This document shows positions 1-6,643 of a stretch of 7,624 bases of DNA, piece after piece (the first letter of the stretch is position 1; every line of letters begins with the position of its first letter). The stretch lies in NCBI GenBank assembly GCA_030535715.1, contig JAUNRL010000048.1, positions 1 to 7,624 on the forward strand, in the 5' to 3' direction. The notes beneath the pieces are model-generated. The model had not been told where the DNA came from. It made no database searches and saw nothing but the letters and a program-made list of their open reading frames with translations. The stretch is from Bacillota bacterium (GTDB lineage: Bacteria; Bacillota; Clostridia; Peptostreptococcales; Anaerovoracaceae). The position numbers were made by a program, and so were the translations under genes.

Positions 1-832
1 CCCAGGTCTGCAGGAAGACCTTCGTGCCCAGCAGGGCCTCCAGCTCGCTCCGGGCGCTCTTGCCGATGCCCTTGAGTTTGCGGCCGCCCTTACCGATGAT
101 CATCCCCTTATGGGACTTCCGTTCACAGTAGATCACCGCGCTGATCCGGGTCAGATTTTCCGCTTCCTCAAAGGACTCGATTTCCACAGCCACGCCGTGG
201 GGCACCTCATCTTCCATATAGAGCAGGATCTTTTCCCGGATGATTTCACTGGCAATAAAACGGACCGGATCCTCGGTTACCATGTCCTCCGGAAAATACA
301 TGGGGCCTTCCGGCATTAACGCGGATACCCTGTCCACCAGTTGCTCCACATGGGTGCCCTTCAGGGCGGAAATGCCGAATACCGCGTCAAAGAGATCCAT
401 TTCCTCATACTCGTGAAAAATCCCCTCGAATACTTCCGGATCCATCTCATCTACTTTGTTGATGACGAGAATCTTCGGCGTATCCGCTTCCCGGAGCAGA
501 TCCAGGATGTACCGGTCTCCCGGGCCCTGATCCAGCGGACTGTCCACCAGAAACAGGATGACGTCCACCTCGCGGAAAGTGCCGATGGCCGCTTCCGTCA
601 TGTATTCGCCCAGGCGGTTCCGGGGTTTGTGGATGCCCGGAGTGTCGATAAAAATCATCTGCACGCCGTCGTCCGCCCCATCGCTCAGCCGGGTATAGAT
701 GCCCCGGATGGTGTTCCGCGTGGTCTGGGGCTTATCGGTGGTGATGGCGATCTTCTCGCCGAGTATGCTGTTCAGCAGGGTGGACTTGCCCACATTGGGC
801 CGTCCGACAATCCCTACAAATCCCGATTTCAT
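1..832 (-). CDS. era: GTPase Era (C-terminus cut by window edge)
   Basis: Era is a GTPase that binds the 3' end of 16S rRNA and acts as a checkpoint in 30S subunit assembly. The visible 277 codons show an N-terminal GTPase domain with G1 GRPNVGKS (residues 10-17), the switch I segment ITTDKPQTTR (30-39), G3 DTPG (63-66), G4 NKVD (125-128) and G5 SAL (155-157). A C-terminal KH domain follows, with its RNA-binding GKGG loop at 247-250. The frame is open through the left edge. Era proteins are usually near 300 residues, so roughly 20-25 residues are missing. The ATG is fixed by a GGAGGGA ribosome binding site 8 bases upstream. It lies 16 bases after cdd, so the two are probably cotranscribed. 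Every G motif is intact, and identification is secure. Confidence 0.97.
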   Translation of the reverse strand, partial: MKSGFVGIVGRPNVGKSTLLNSILGEKIAITTDKPQTTRNTIRGIYTRLSDGADDGVQMIFIDTPGIHKPRNRLGEYMTEAAIGTFREVDVILFLVDSPLDQGPGDRYILDLLREADTPKILVINKVDEMDPEVFEGIFHEYEEMDLFDAVFGISALKGTHVEQLVDRVSALMPEGPMYFPEDMVTEDPVRFIASEIIREKILLYMEDEVPHGVAVEIESFEEAENLTRISAVIYCERKSHKGMIIGKGGRKLKGIGKSARSELEALLGTKVFLQTW

Positions 833-840
833 GGTCCTTC

Positions 841-847
841 TCCCTCC
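841..847 (-). promoter_or_regulatory. Ribosome binding site of era
   Basis: The minus strand reads GGAGGGA here, 8 bases before the era ATG and inside the 16-base gap after cdd. It fixes the era start. Nearly the same motif at 7-8 bases precedes ybeY and the 48-residue membrane protein, so it represents the local consensus. Confidence 0.85.
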
Positions 848-848
848 G

Positions 849-1262
849 TTACTCCGGTTGCTCCGTCTGCAGCGCGAAGGCTTCCGGCAGCAGCTGGGAC
901 AGCGGCCGCACCCGCAGGCCGCCGCCTGCCTCGTCCTCCTTCATCGGTCCGGTGATGACGTCGATGTTCGGCGCGAATTCCGCCATGAACTGGCGGCAGA
1001 TGCCGCAGGGCACCGCCGGCGCATTGCCCGCGTCAACGGCTATGGCAGCGAACTCCCTCTCCCCCTCGGAGATGGCCTTGACGAAGGCTGTCCGCTCGGC
1101 GCAGATGCCTGCGCTGTAGGAAGCGTTCTCCACGTTGACGCCCGTATACACCTTTCCGCCGGCGGTCAGCAGCGCCGCCCCCACACGAAAACGGGAATAG
1201 GGCGCATAGGCGTTCTTCGCCGCTTCCTTCGCAATCTTATACAGTTCCCGGTAATCCATCAT
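849..1262 (-). CDS. cdd: Cytidine deaminase
   Basis: This enzyme hydrolyses cytidine and deoxycytidine to uridine and deoxyuridine in cytosolic pyrimidine salvage. The 137-residue product has the length of the small homotetrameric zinc-dependent class. The first zinc and catalytic motif is CAERTAF, with C54 as ligand and E56 as the proton-shuttling glutamate. The second is PCGICRQ, with ligands C86 and C89. The N-terminal segment AYAPYSRFRVGAAL (residues 18-31) and the substrate-binding VNVENASY (42-49) are family hallmarks. The start codon overlaps the ybeY stop as ATGA, which suggests translational coupling. A GGGAG site lies 8 bases before the ATG, inside ybeY. A second ATG follows at once (Met-Met), so the true start could be one codon later. 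The tail after about residue 108 is acidic and glycine-rich and matches nothing I recognise. Confidence 0.97.
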   Translation of the reverse strand: MMDYRELYKIAKEAAKNAYAPYSRFRVGAALLTAGGKVYTGVNVENASYSAGICAERTAFVKAISEGEREFAAIAVDAGNAPAVPCGICRQFMAEFAPNIDVITGPMKEDEAGGGLRVRPLSQLLPEAFALQTEQPE

Positions 1263-1807
1263 TTTTCTTTCTCCCGCGCAATGCCCAGGACGGTCATGAT
1301 TTCTTCCTCCCTGGCACGCATCCGCCTCTTGTCCTCTTCCTCCATATGATCATATCCCAGAAGATGCAGTACGCTGTGCACGAACAGGTACACCAGCTCC
1401 CGCCGCTCGGAATGACCGTATTCTTCCGCCTGCTGACGGATCCGTTCCCGGCAGATCACCACATCGCCCAGGGGAATCCTGTTTCCGTCGTCCTCCGCTT
1501 CTTCCGCGGATCTCTCTGCGGTTTCCTCTCCAGGCGCTCCGTCCTCAACATATCCGGCCGGCAGAGCCTGCCGAATCTCCTTCGTTCCCTCAAACTGGGG
1601 AAAACTCAGCACATCCGTCACCCGGTCGATGCCGCGGAAATCCCGGTTGATCTGCCGGATCTCCTCCTCATCCGCCACGGTCAGGCTCAGGGCATACCGC
1701 TGCGGCTCTTCGAGTTTCTCCGCCTGCAGGCAGAGATCGGCGGCCCGGGAAAGGGTTGCCTTTGTCCCTTTCCCGATTCCGCTGCTGTCTTCCATCCAGA
1801 TAACCAT
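1259..1807 (-). CDS. ybeY: Endoribonuclease YbeY (rRNA maturation factor)
   Basis: YbeY is a single-strand-specific metallo-endoribonuclease that takes part in 16S rRNA 3'-end maturation and ribosome quality control. The defining zinc motif HxxxHxxGxDH is complete: H144, H148, G151, D153 and H154. Upstream, FRGIDRVTDVLSFP (58-70) matches the conserved N-rich/TDVLSFP strand of the family, and LGDVVIC (113-119) is the second hallmark. The product is 182 residues, longer than the usual 150-170. The extra length comes from a strongly acidic, low-complexity stretch at about residues 73-110 between the two hallmark strands. A GGAGGGA site sits 7 bases before the ATG, in the 15-base gap after phoH. 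The stop codon overlaps the cdd start. Adjacency to phoH and era is the classic arrangement and supports the call. Confidence 0.96.
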   Translation of the reverse strand: MVIWMEDSSGIGKGTKATLSRAADLCLQAEKLEEPQRYALSLTVADEEEIRQINRDFRGIDRVTDVLSFPQFEGTKEIRQALPAGYVEDGAPGEETAERSAEEAEDDGNRIPLGDVVICRERIRQQAEEYGHSERRELVYLFVHSVLHLLGYDHMEEEDKRRMRAREEEIMTVLGIAREKEK

Positions 1808-1814
1808 CTGCTGT

Positions 1815-1821
1815 TCCCTCC
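1815..1821 (-). promoter_or_regulatory. Ribosome binding site of ybeY
   Basis: GGAGGGA on the minus strand, 7 bases before the ybeY ATG and directly after the phoH stop. It supports the ATG at 1807 over the internal Met at residue 5. Confidence 0.8.
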
Positions 1822-1822
1822 G

Positions 1823-2812
1823 TTACTGCCGCTCCGACTGTTTGTTTTCCCAGGCCTCGTAGGCGCTGATTACCTTCTTGACCAGCTGATGACGGACCAC
1901 ATCCACATCCTGCAGGCGGCAGAAGCTGATCTCCTCTACACCGCGGAGAACTTTCTCCGCTTCCACCAGACCGGATCGCCTGTCCCGGGGCAGATCAATC
2001 TGGGTGATATCGCCGGTGACAACGACTCTGGAATCAAACCCCATCCGGGTCAAAAACATCTTCATCTGCTCCGAGGTGGTGTTCTGCGCCTCATCCAGGA
2101 TGATGAAGGAGTTGTCCAGCGTCCGCCCCCGCATATAGGCCAGAGGGACCACCTCGATAATCTCCTTTTCTTTCAGGCGCAGCGCCGTCTCCCGTCCCAG
2201 GACATCGTAGAGGGCGTCGTAGAGCGGCCGCAGATAGGGATCCACCTTTTCCTGCAGATCGCCGGGCAGAAACCCCAGCCGCTCACCGGCTTCCACCGCC
2301 GGCCGGGCCAGAATGATTCTCTGTACTTCCCGGTTTTTGAAGGCGTTCACCGCCATAGCGACAGCGATGTAAGTCTTACCCGTTCCCGCCGGTCCGATGC
2401 CGAAGACGATTTCCTTTTCCCGGATCGCCTCCACATACTTTCGCTGGCCCAGAGTCTTCGGGCGCAGCGGCCTGCCCTCGTGGGTAAAGCAGATGATGTC
2501 CTTTGCCGCATTCTGCTCGCCGTAGGATATTCCTTCCCTGTTCAGCTCCATAATGTATCCGATCTTCTGCTGATCCAGCTTTTCGCCGCGCCGAAGGACA
2601 TCGGACATCTCCCTGACGATGCCCTCCGTTTCCCGCGCCCGCTCGCCGCGGATCACCAGCTCGTTGTCCCGCTGAATGATCATGACACGGCACTTCTGTT
2701 CGATGTCCCGCAGATTCCGGTCCATGCTGCCGAACAATTCGCTACGCTCGACGGCTTCGTCCAACGTCAGGCGGACTTCCTCCTGTATCCCGGAGTATCG
2801 CTGTTCCTGCAT
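1823..2812 (-). CDS. phoH: PhoH family ATPase (PhoH/YlaK-type, RNA-linked)
   Basis: PhoH-like proteins are cytosolic P-loop ATPases linked to RNA metabolism, and their precise activity is unsettled. The 329-residue protein has the family's usual length. Its N-terminal third (about 1-100) carries the small nucleic-acid-binding-like domain common in PhoH, with the segment IIQRDNELVIRGE (45-57). The ATPase core starts with KTLGQRKYVEAI (119-130), followed by Walker A GPAGTGKT (140-147), LARPAVEAGERLGFLPGD (168-185), Walker B IILDEAQN (237-244) and the TGDITQIDLP strand (267-276). RHQLVKKVI (308-316) closes the fold. The start has a GAGGGAGGA purine tract 3-7 bases before the ATG, in the 10-base gap after the upstream dehydrogenase. 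Position just before ybeY is conserved across many bacteria and suggests a role in rRNA processing. No catalytic residue appears lost. Confidence 0.96.
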   Translation of the reverse strand: MQEQRYSGIQEEVRLTLDEAVERSELFGSMDRNLRDIEQKCRVMIIQRDNELVIRGERARETEGIVREMSDVLRRGEKLDQQKIGYIMELNREGISYGEQNAAKDIICFTHEGRPLRPKTLGQRKYVEAIREKEIVFGIGPAGTGKTYIAVAMAVNAFKNREVQRIILARPAVEAGERLGFLPGDLQEKVDPYLRPLYDALYDVLGRETALRLKEKEIIEVVPLAYMRGRTLDNSFIILDEAQNTTSEQMKMFLTRMGFDSRVVVTGDITQIDLPRDRRSGLVEAEKVLRGVEEISFCRLQDVDVVRHQLVKKVISAYEAWENKQSERQ

Positions 2813-2822
2813 ACTTCCTCCC

Positions 2823-4529
2823 TCATTCTCTGTGGTGTTCTGTCTCTTCTGTTTCGCCCTCCGGGAACGCGTTCATCCGCTCAATCACACGCTCTGCCGC
2901 GCGGATTCCGTCCACAGCCGCGGACATGATTCCGCCGGCATAGCCCGGCCCCTCTCCCGCGGGCATCAGGCCCCGGATCGTGCTCTGTCCCTCTTCGTCA
3001 CGCAGAACGCGCACCGGTGAGGAACTGCGACTCTCCACCGCCGTCATCCGGGTGTCCTCCCGATCAAACCCCCGCAGCTTCCGGCCCAGATAAGGCATGG
3101 CCTCCCGAATGCCGTCCACGGCAAACCCGGGAAGGGACCGGCAGACTGGATCTTCGTCGCTGTCGCGGAACCTCTCCCAAGTGCTGACGGGCAGTCCCGC
3201 GCCCGAGGCATTCTGCCGCCTCGTCTGCTCCCAGGCCAGTTGCTCATACTTCCGCTGAAAGGCAACCCCGGCCAGAGGATCATCTCCCCGGGCGAAGTCC
3301 TCCACGCGGACATCCACCAGCAGGCCGCTGTTGGCCCAGGCGCCGTCCCGGGCCCCGTTGCTCATGCCGTTGGTCACCGCCTGTTCCCCGCCGGACGAGG
3401 CATTGATCACCTGGCCGCCGGGACACATGCAGAAGGTGTACACTCCGCGTCCATTCTCACAGCGGTGGCTGAGCCGGTATTCCGCCGGCCCGAAGATCTT
3501 CGCCTGATCCGCGTATCCGTACTGGGCCCGATCGATATCCCGCTGGGGATGCTCCACCCGCACACCGATGCTGAAGGGCTTGGGCTCCATGGCAGCGCCC
3601 TCCTCGCGGAGCATCCGGAAGGTGTCCCGGGCGCTGTGCCCCACGGCCAGGATCAGATGCTCCGCGGGAAGGCGCTCTTCCCGGCCGCCGCACCGAATCC
3701 TTACGCCGGAGAGCCGCCTGTCTCCGGCTTTTTCTCTAGCCGGCCGGCGGCTTTCGGGGCTTTCCGGATCGGGCGGTTCTCCCCCGGCGGATTTCTCGAA
3801 GGGCGGAATCTGTTCCGTGATCAGGCCGGTCAGTTTCGTTTCGAAGCGGATCTCCCCGCCCAGGGAAAGAATCTTCTCCCTGATCCGGGGGATGATCCGA
3901 CGCAGGCGGTCCGTCCCGATGTGGGGCCGCTGCCGGTACAGGATCTCCTCCCCGGCTCCCGCGCTGACGAATTCCTCCAGCACCAGGCGGATCCGCTTAT
4001 CCCGGATCCCCGTAGTGAGCTTGCCGTCGGAAAAGGTTCCGGCACCGCCTTCACCGAACTGGACGTTGGATTCCGGATTGAGTCCGCCTCCCTGCCAGAA
4101 TTGTTCCACATCCCGCATCCGTTTCTCCACGGGCTTTCCCCGCTCCAGCACGATGGGCCGGCATCCGGCTCCGGCCAGAATCAGCGCCGCAAACAGCCCG
4201 CAGGGACCGAATCCGGCGATGACCGGACGGGGAATCTCTCCTGTCCGGATCTTCCGGGCGGCTTCCTCCCCGTTGGGCGGGATATACCGTTCCTCCGTCC
4301 ACGGGCGCAGAGGCAGCTGCTGACCACAGTCAAAAGCCAGCGTATAGACCGCGAAGACCTGCGGTTTCTTCCGGGCGTCGACGGATTCCTTCAGGATCCG
4401 GATGTCCCTGATTTCGGCTTCCTTTATCCGGAGCTTCCGGAGGATCTTCCTCTCCAGAATACTCATCCGGTTTTCCCGGTCCGCGTATTCCTCCGGGTTC
4501 AGCCGGATTTCGCTGATCTGATACCGCAA
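2823..4529 (-). CDS. FAD-dependent dehydrogenase, COG2509-like (uncharacterised)
   Basis: This is a predicted cytosolic flavoprotein of the 'NAD(FAD)-utilizing dehydrogenase' group, whose substrate is unknown. From the proposed TTG start it has 568 residues. An N-terminal region (1-95) with KESVDARKKPQVFAVYTL (47-64) is typical of the group. The dinucleotide-binding motif GFGPCG (106-111) follows, with an acidic strand end VLERG (127-131). The signature NVQFGEGGAGTFSDGKL spans 155-171. YTFCMCPGGQVINASSG (364-380), ESRSSSPVR (499-507) and the closing FAD contact GEGPGYAGGIMSAAVDG (525-541) follow. Residues 241-273 form a Pro/Glu/Arg-rich insert. The open frame runs upstream to 4769, but that part is the shadow of the preceding gene. 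TTG at 4529 lies 8 bases after GGAGAGG. A GTG at 4538, overlapping the upstream stop as GTGA, is the alternative, with poorer site spacing. The family call is firm; the start is moderate. Confidence 0.9.
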   Translation of the reverse strand: MRYQISEIRLNPEEYADRENRMSILERKILRKLRIKEAEIRDIRILKESVDARKKPQVFAVYTLAFDCGQQLPLRPWTEERYIPPNGEEAARKIRTGEIPRPVIAGFGPCGLFAALILAGAGCRPIVLERGKPVEKRMRDVEQFWQGGGLNPESNVQFGEGGAGTFSDGKLTTGIRDKRIRLVLEEFVSAGAGEEILYRQRPHIGTDRLRRIIPRIREKILSLGGEIRFETKLTGLITEQIPPFEKSAGGEPPDPESPESRRPAREKAGDRRLSGVRIRCGGREERLPAEHLILAVGHSARDTFRMLREEGAAMEPKPFSIGVRVEHPQRDIDRAQYGYADQAKIFGPAEYRLSHRCENGRGVYTFCMCPGGQVINASSGGEQAVTNGMSNGARDGAWANSGLLVDVRVEDFARGDDPLAGVAFQRKYEQLAWEQTRRQNASGAGLPVSTWERFRDSDEDPVCRSLPGFAVDGIREAMPYLGRKLRGFDREDTRMTAVESRSSSPVRVLRDEEGQSTIRGLMPAGEGPGYAGGIMSAAVDGIRAAERVIERMNAFPEGETEETEHHRE

Positions 4530-4534
4530 GCCCT

Positions 4535-5770
4535 TCACCTCTCCGTCGTCTGCTTCCCTGCACCGGACATACACCGGCACGAATCCGCCGTCCGGCGGCT
4601 GATCTCCCGGGCGGCCCGGAGGCCGGTCTCCCAGGCGTTCTGCAGGTTGTATCCGCCACAGGGGCCCTGACGATCCAGCAGTTCTCCGGCAAAGAACAGT
4701 CCCGGGCAGAGCAGAGATTCCATGGTTTCCGGATTGATCTGTTCCCGCTCCACACCTCCGGCGGTGCACTGGGCCTTATCCCAGCCCCAGACCCTTTCTA
4801 CGGGCAGACGCCAGCATTTGAGTTTCTCCGGCGGGACAGCCTCCGCCAGCTTCCGGGTGACAATTCCGAAGGAAGAGGCGCGACGGACAACTTCCTCTGC
4901 GGCAAAGTCCGGCGCCAGATCCACCTCCACCTGATAACGGGCAAATCCGTCCGCCGGCTTTTCCCCCTCCCGCAGCCGAATATGGAGCGTCAGATCAAAA
5001 ATGCAGATTCCCGACAGCCCCTCCGGAGTGAACTGAATCTGTCCCGTCTCTTTCGCGATGCAGACACCGTCTTCCAGCAGGCGGACAATTCCCCTGGCGC
5101 GGATGCCCGCAAGCTGCTTCGGCAGCAGGCAGCGGATTCCGGTCAGGATGGGATAGACCCGGCTAACCCCATGACCCAGAGACCGGGCCAGACGGTAGCC
5201 GTCTCCCGTGGTGCCGAAAACCGGCGCTGCCTTGCCGCCGGTGCACAGAATAACCCGGTCGGCGATAACCTCGCTTTCCGAGCCGAAGGGCGCCGCACCC
5301 GGAAGGATGTCCTCCGGAAGTCCTTTTTTCCCGCTCCGGCGAACCCAGGACACGCGGAAACAGGGACCGTCTTCCCCTTCCGTCTGATCCTGCGCCTCCG
5401 TTGCCTTTGCGTGCTCCGGATCAACCGAGATCACCTCCGCGGGCAGAATCCAGCAGACGTCGCGGCCGGCCAGCCCGTTCACGAGGGCTTCGGCCACATC
5501 CACCGCGCAGCCGGAATAGGGATAGTACCGGCCTTCTTCGTCAGCCGCGGTTTCCAGGCCGAGTCCACGAAAAAAATCCAGAGTCTCCTGATGCCGGCTG
5601 CAGGCCGCGTTGGTCAGATTGCACCGCCCTCCGCCGGCAGCCAGGATCTTTCGACCCGGGATTTCATTCTTATCGATCAGACAGATGCGGAGCCGGGGAT
5701 CCAGAGCATTGGCCGCCGCCAGACCTGCCGCTCCCGCGCCGATGATGCAGACATCAACCTTTTGGCTCAT
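4535..5770 (-). CDS. HI0933/YhiN-family FAD-dependent oxidoreductase
   Basis: This is a flavoprotein of the HI0933 family, sometimes annotated as 'aminoacetone oxidase family' although the physiological substrate is not established. It has 411 residues, normal for the family. The FAD-binding GAGAAG (11-16) sits in the first beta-alpha-beta unit, and an acidic strand end LIDKNE lies at 31-36. The family signature GRKILAAGGGRCNLTN occupies 39-54. CTGGK (176-180) and GTTGDGY (186-192) follow, then FTPEGLSG (247-254). CTAGGV (335-340), FAGELLDRQGPCGGYNLQNAW (360-380) and a helix to about 392 complete the FAD domain. The tail after 395 is Cys-containing and unconserved in appearance. An AGGAG site 9 bases before the ATG fixes the start, although this makes the gene overlap the preceding one by 17 bases. 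It is followed at 5 bases by a second flavoprotein gene. Confidence 0.94.
   Translation of the reverse strand: MSQKVDVCIIGAGAAGLAAANALDPRLRICLIDKNEIPGRKILAAGGGRCNLTNAACSRHQETLDFFRGLGLETAADEEGRYYPYSGCAVDVAEALVNGLAGRDVCWILPAEVISVDPEHAKATEAQDQTEGEDGPCFRVSWVRRSGKKGLPEDILPGAAPFGSESEVIADRVILCTGGKAAPVFGTTGDGYRLARSLGHGVSRVYPILTGIRCLLPKQLAGIRARGIVRLLEDGVCIAKETGQIQFTPEGLSGICIFDLTLHIRLREGEKPADGFARYQVEVDLAPDFAAEEVVRRASSFGIVTRKLAEAVPPEKLKCWRLPVERVWGWDKAQCTAGGVEREQINPETMESLLCPGLFFAGELLDRQGPCGGYNLQNAWETGLRAAREISRRTADSCRCMSGAGKQTTER
4538..4544 (-). promoter_or_regulatory. Ribosome binding site favouring a TTG start
   Basis: GGAGAGG on the minus strand lies inside the last codons of the HI0933-family gene, 8 bases before TTG at 4529. 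For the competing GTG at 4538 the same site would be almost in contact with the start, which is too close. The resulting N-terminus, MRYQISEIRL, resembles the usual beginning of this family. Confidence 0.55.
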
Positions 5771-6458
5771 TGATCACCGCTCCTATGGTTTCCAGCCGCT
5801 CGGCCTCCTGTTCCGCCGCCTGCTGCTGATCTTCACGGGCTTCCAGCCGCTCGGCGACGGCCTCCGGCGTCTCGTCGGCACTGGAAATCTTCACCGCTTT
5901 ACGCCGGCGCTTATACACCTTGACATAATCCCGTTTTTCGTGCGGCATATTGATGCCCAGCTCGATGATGTTGATTCCCTGCATACAGAGGAACAGCCCC
6001 AGCAGGAACACCACCGACAGCCAGGCAACCAGCGGATCGATGAAGCCAAACACACCGACAGCCACCGTCAGAATGCCCGTGACCAGCGTGGATTTGAAGT
6101 TCCGTCTCTTCTTCACCCGGTTGATGTGGCTGGCCGCCTCCACGCGGAGAATGCCGGAAACCAGAACCCACATACCGAATACCATAGGAATGGCCACATC
6201 CACCACCAGCTGATTGCACAGCACCAGTATGCCCAGAACCAGCGTGATCAGCGCGTCCACCAGAATCCAGCCGTTGTTGTCGCCTTTGTTGTGCAGTCCT
6301 CTTCCGATCAGGTAGGCCAACGTATGAATAATGCCGTTCAGCACCATGACGATACCGACAACAAAAGCCAGCGTCAGGAATGTCTGCCCTGTATTGATGA
6401 AGCAGAACACACCGGTCACCAGCATAAGAATACCGCTAATAATGGTCAACAGTCTCAT
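5754..6458 (-). CDS. HdeD/DUF308-like six-helix membrane protein with charged C-tail
   Basis: This 234-residue integral membrane protein resembles the HdeD/DUF308 family, built from repeated pairs of hydrophobic helices. HdeD of Escherichia coli is linked to acid resistance; no function is known for this one. Six hydrophobic segments are visible at about 2-22, 27-51, 63-82, 84-104, 122-141 and 143-168. Basic residues cluster in the loop NRVKKRRN (113-120) and after the last helix (KVYKRRRKAVK, 180-190), which predicts both termini in the cytoplasm. Residues about 191-230 form a hydrophilic Glu/Gln/Arg/Ala-rich tail, likely helical or coiled coil, containing AERLE twice (202-206 and 219-223). 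GGGAGAG 9 bases before the ATG supports the start. The stop overlaps the next gene by 17 bases. The family assignment rests on topology and general resemblance, not on a catalytic motif. Confidence 0.8.
   Translation of the reverse strand: MRLLTIISGILMLVTGVFCFINTGQTFLTLAFVVGIVMVLNGIIHTLAYLIGRGLHNKGDNNGWILVDALITLVLGILVLCNQLVVDVAIPMVFGMWVLVSGILRVEAASHINRVKKRRNFKSTLVTGILTVAVGVFGFIDPLVAWLSVVFLLGLFLCMQGINIIELGINMPHEKRDYVKVYKRRRKAVKISSADETPEAVAERLEAREDQQQAAEQEAERLETIGAVINEPKG
5790..5855 (-). repeat. In-frame 15-base direct repeat encoding AERLE
   Basis: TTCCAGCCGCTCGGC on the plus strand occurs at 5790-5804 and again, identical, at 5841-5855. The copies are 51 bases (17 codons) apart and in the same reading frame, near the end of the HdeD-like gene. 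Each encodes AERLE in the cytoplasmic tail. Identical codons in both copies suggest a short internal duplication, but chance in a Glu/Arg/Ala-rich helix is possible. Confidence 0.7.
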
Positions 6459-6475
6459 GGTTTCCTTCTCTCCCT

Positions 6476-6622
6476 TTACCAGATATCATCAAATTCCCTT
6501 GTGGGGAATCCGTCGTTGTCATCCTCTTCGGTCTCTATGCGCGCAATCAGCGCCATCAGCAGGAATACGCCTCCGGCAATCGCGATGAGCACTCTCAGGA
6601 CACGGTTCAGTTTAATCAGCAT
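6476..6622 (-). CDS. Small single-pass membrane protein, 48 residues
   Basis: This is a short gene that I do not recognise. It starts at ATG 6622 and ends at TAA 6476. The product has a basic N-terminus (K4, R7, R10), one hydrophobic helix at about residues 8-27 (VLRVLIAIAGGVFLLMALIA) and a strongly acidic tail with ETEEDDND at 30-37, ending in FDDIW. By the positive-inside rule the N-terminus lies in the cytoplasm and the acidic tail outside. A strong GGGAGGGA site lies 8 bases before the ATG, as good as that of era. It fills most of the gap between pfkA and the HdeD-like gene, 30 bases after the former and 17 before the latter. The site quality, spacing and membrane-protein composition argue that it is translated. 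Function unknown; it may partner the HdeD-like protein. Confidence 0.78.
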   Translation of the reverse strand: MLIKLNRVLRVLIAIAGGVFLLMALIARIETEEDDNDGFPTREFDDIW

Positions 6623-6630
6623 ATCTCTCT

Positions 6631-6638
6631 TCCCTCCC
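6631..6638 (-). promoter_or_regulatory. Ribosome binding site of the 48-residue membrane protein
   Basis: GGGAGGGA on the minus strand, 8 bases before the ATG at 6622. It is the main evidence that this short frame is a real gene, since it matches the sites of ybeY and era in sequence and spacing. Confidence 0.8.
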
Positions 6639-6643
6639 AGAAT

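Noticed and set aside
699..1349. Plus-strand frame opposite cdd and the start of era
   Set aside because: It has no motif and is fully explained as the antisense of cdd, whose zinc ligands are all present on the minus strand.
1346..2929. Long 527-codon open frame on the plus strand opposite phoH and ybeY
   Set aside because: It lies opposite two firmly identified genes, its product has no recognisable motif and is rich in Leu, Pro, His and Arg as expected from reverse reading of GC-rich codons, and no convincing ribosome binding site was seen.
3240..4670. 476-codon open frame on the plus strand opposite the COG2509-like gene
   Set aside because: It is an antisense shadow of a GC-rich gene whose own frame carries several conserved flavoprotein signatures; the plus-strand product shows none.
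4530..4769. N-terminal extension of the COG2509-like protein up to an ATG at 4769
   Set aside because: The added 80 residues overlap the conserved C-terminus of the HI0933-family protein, read as Pro/Arg/Gly-rich shadow sequence and have no family resemblance.
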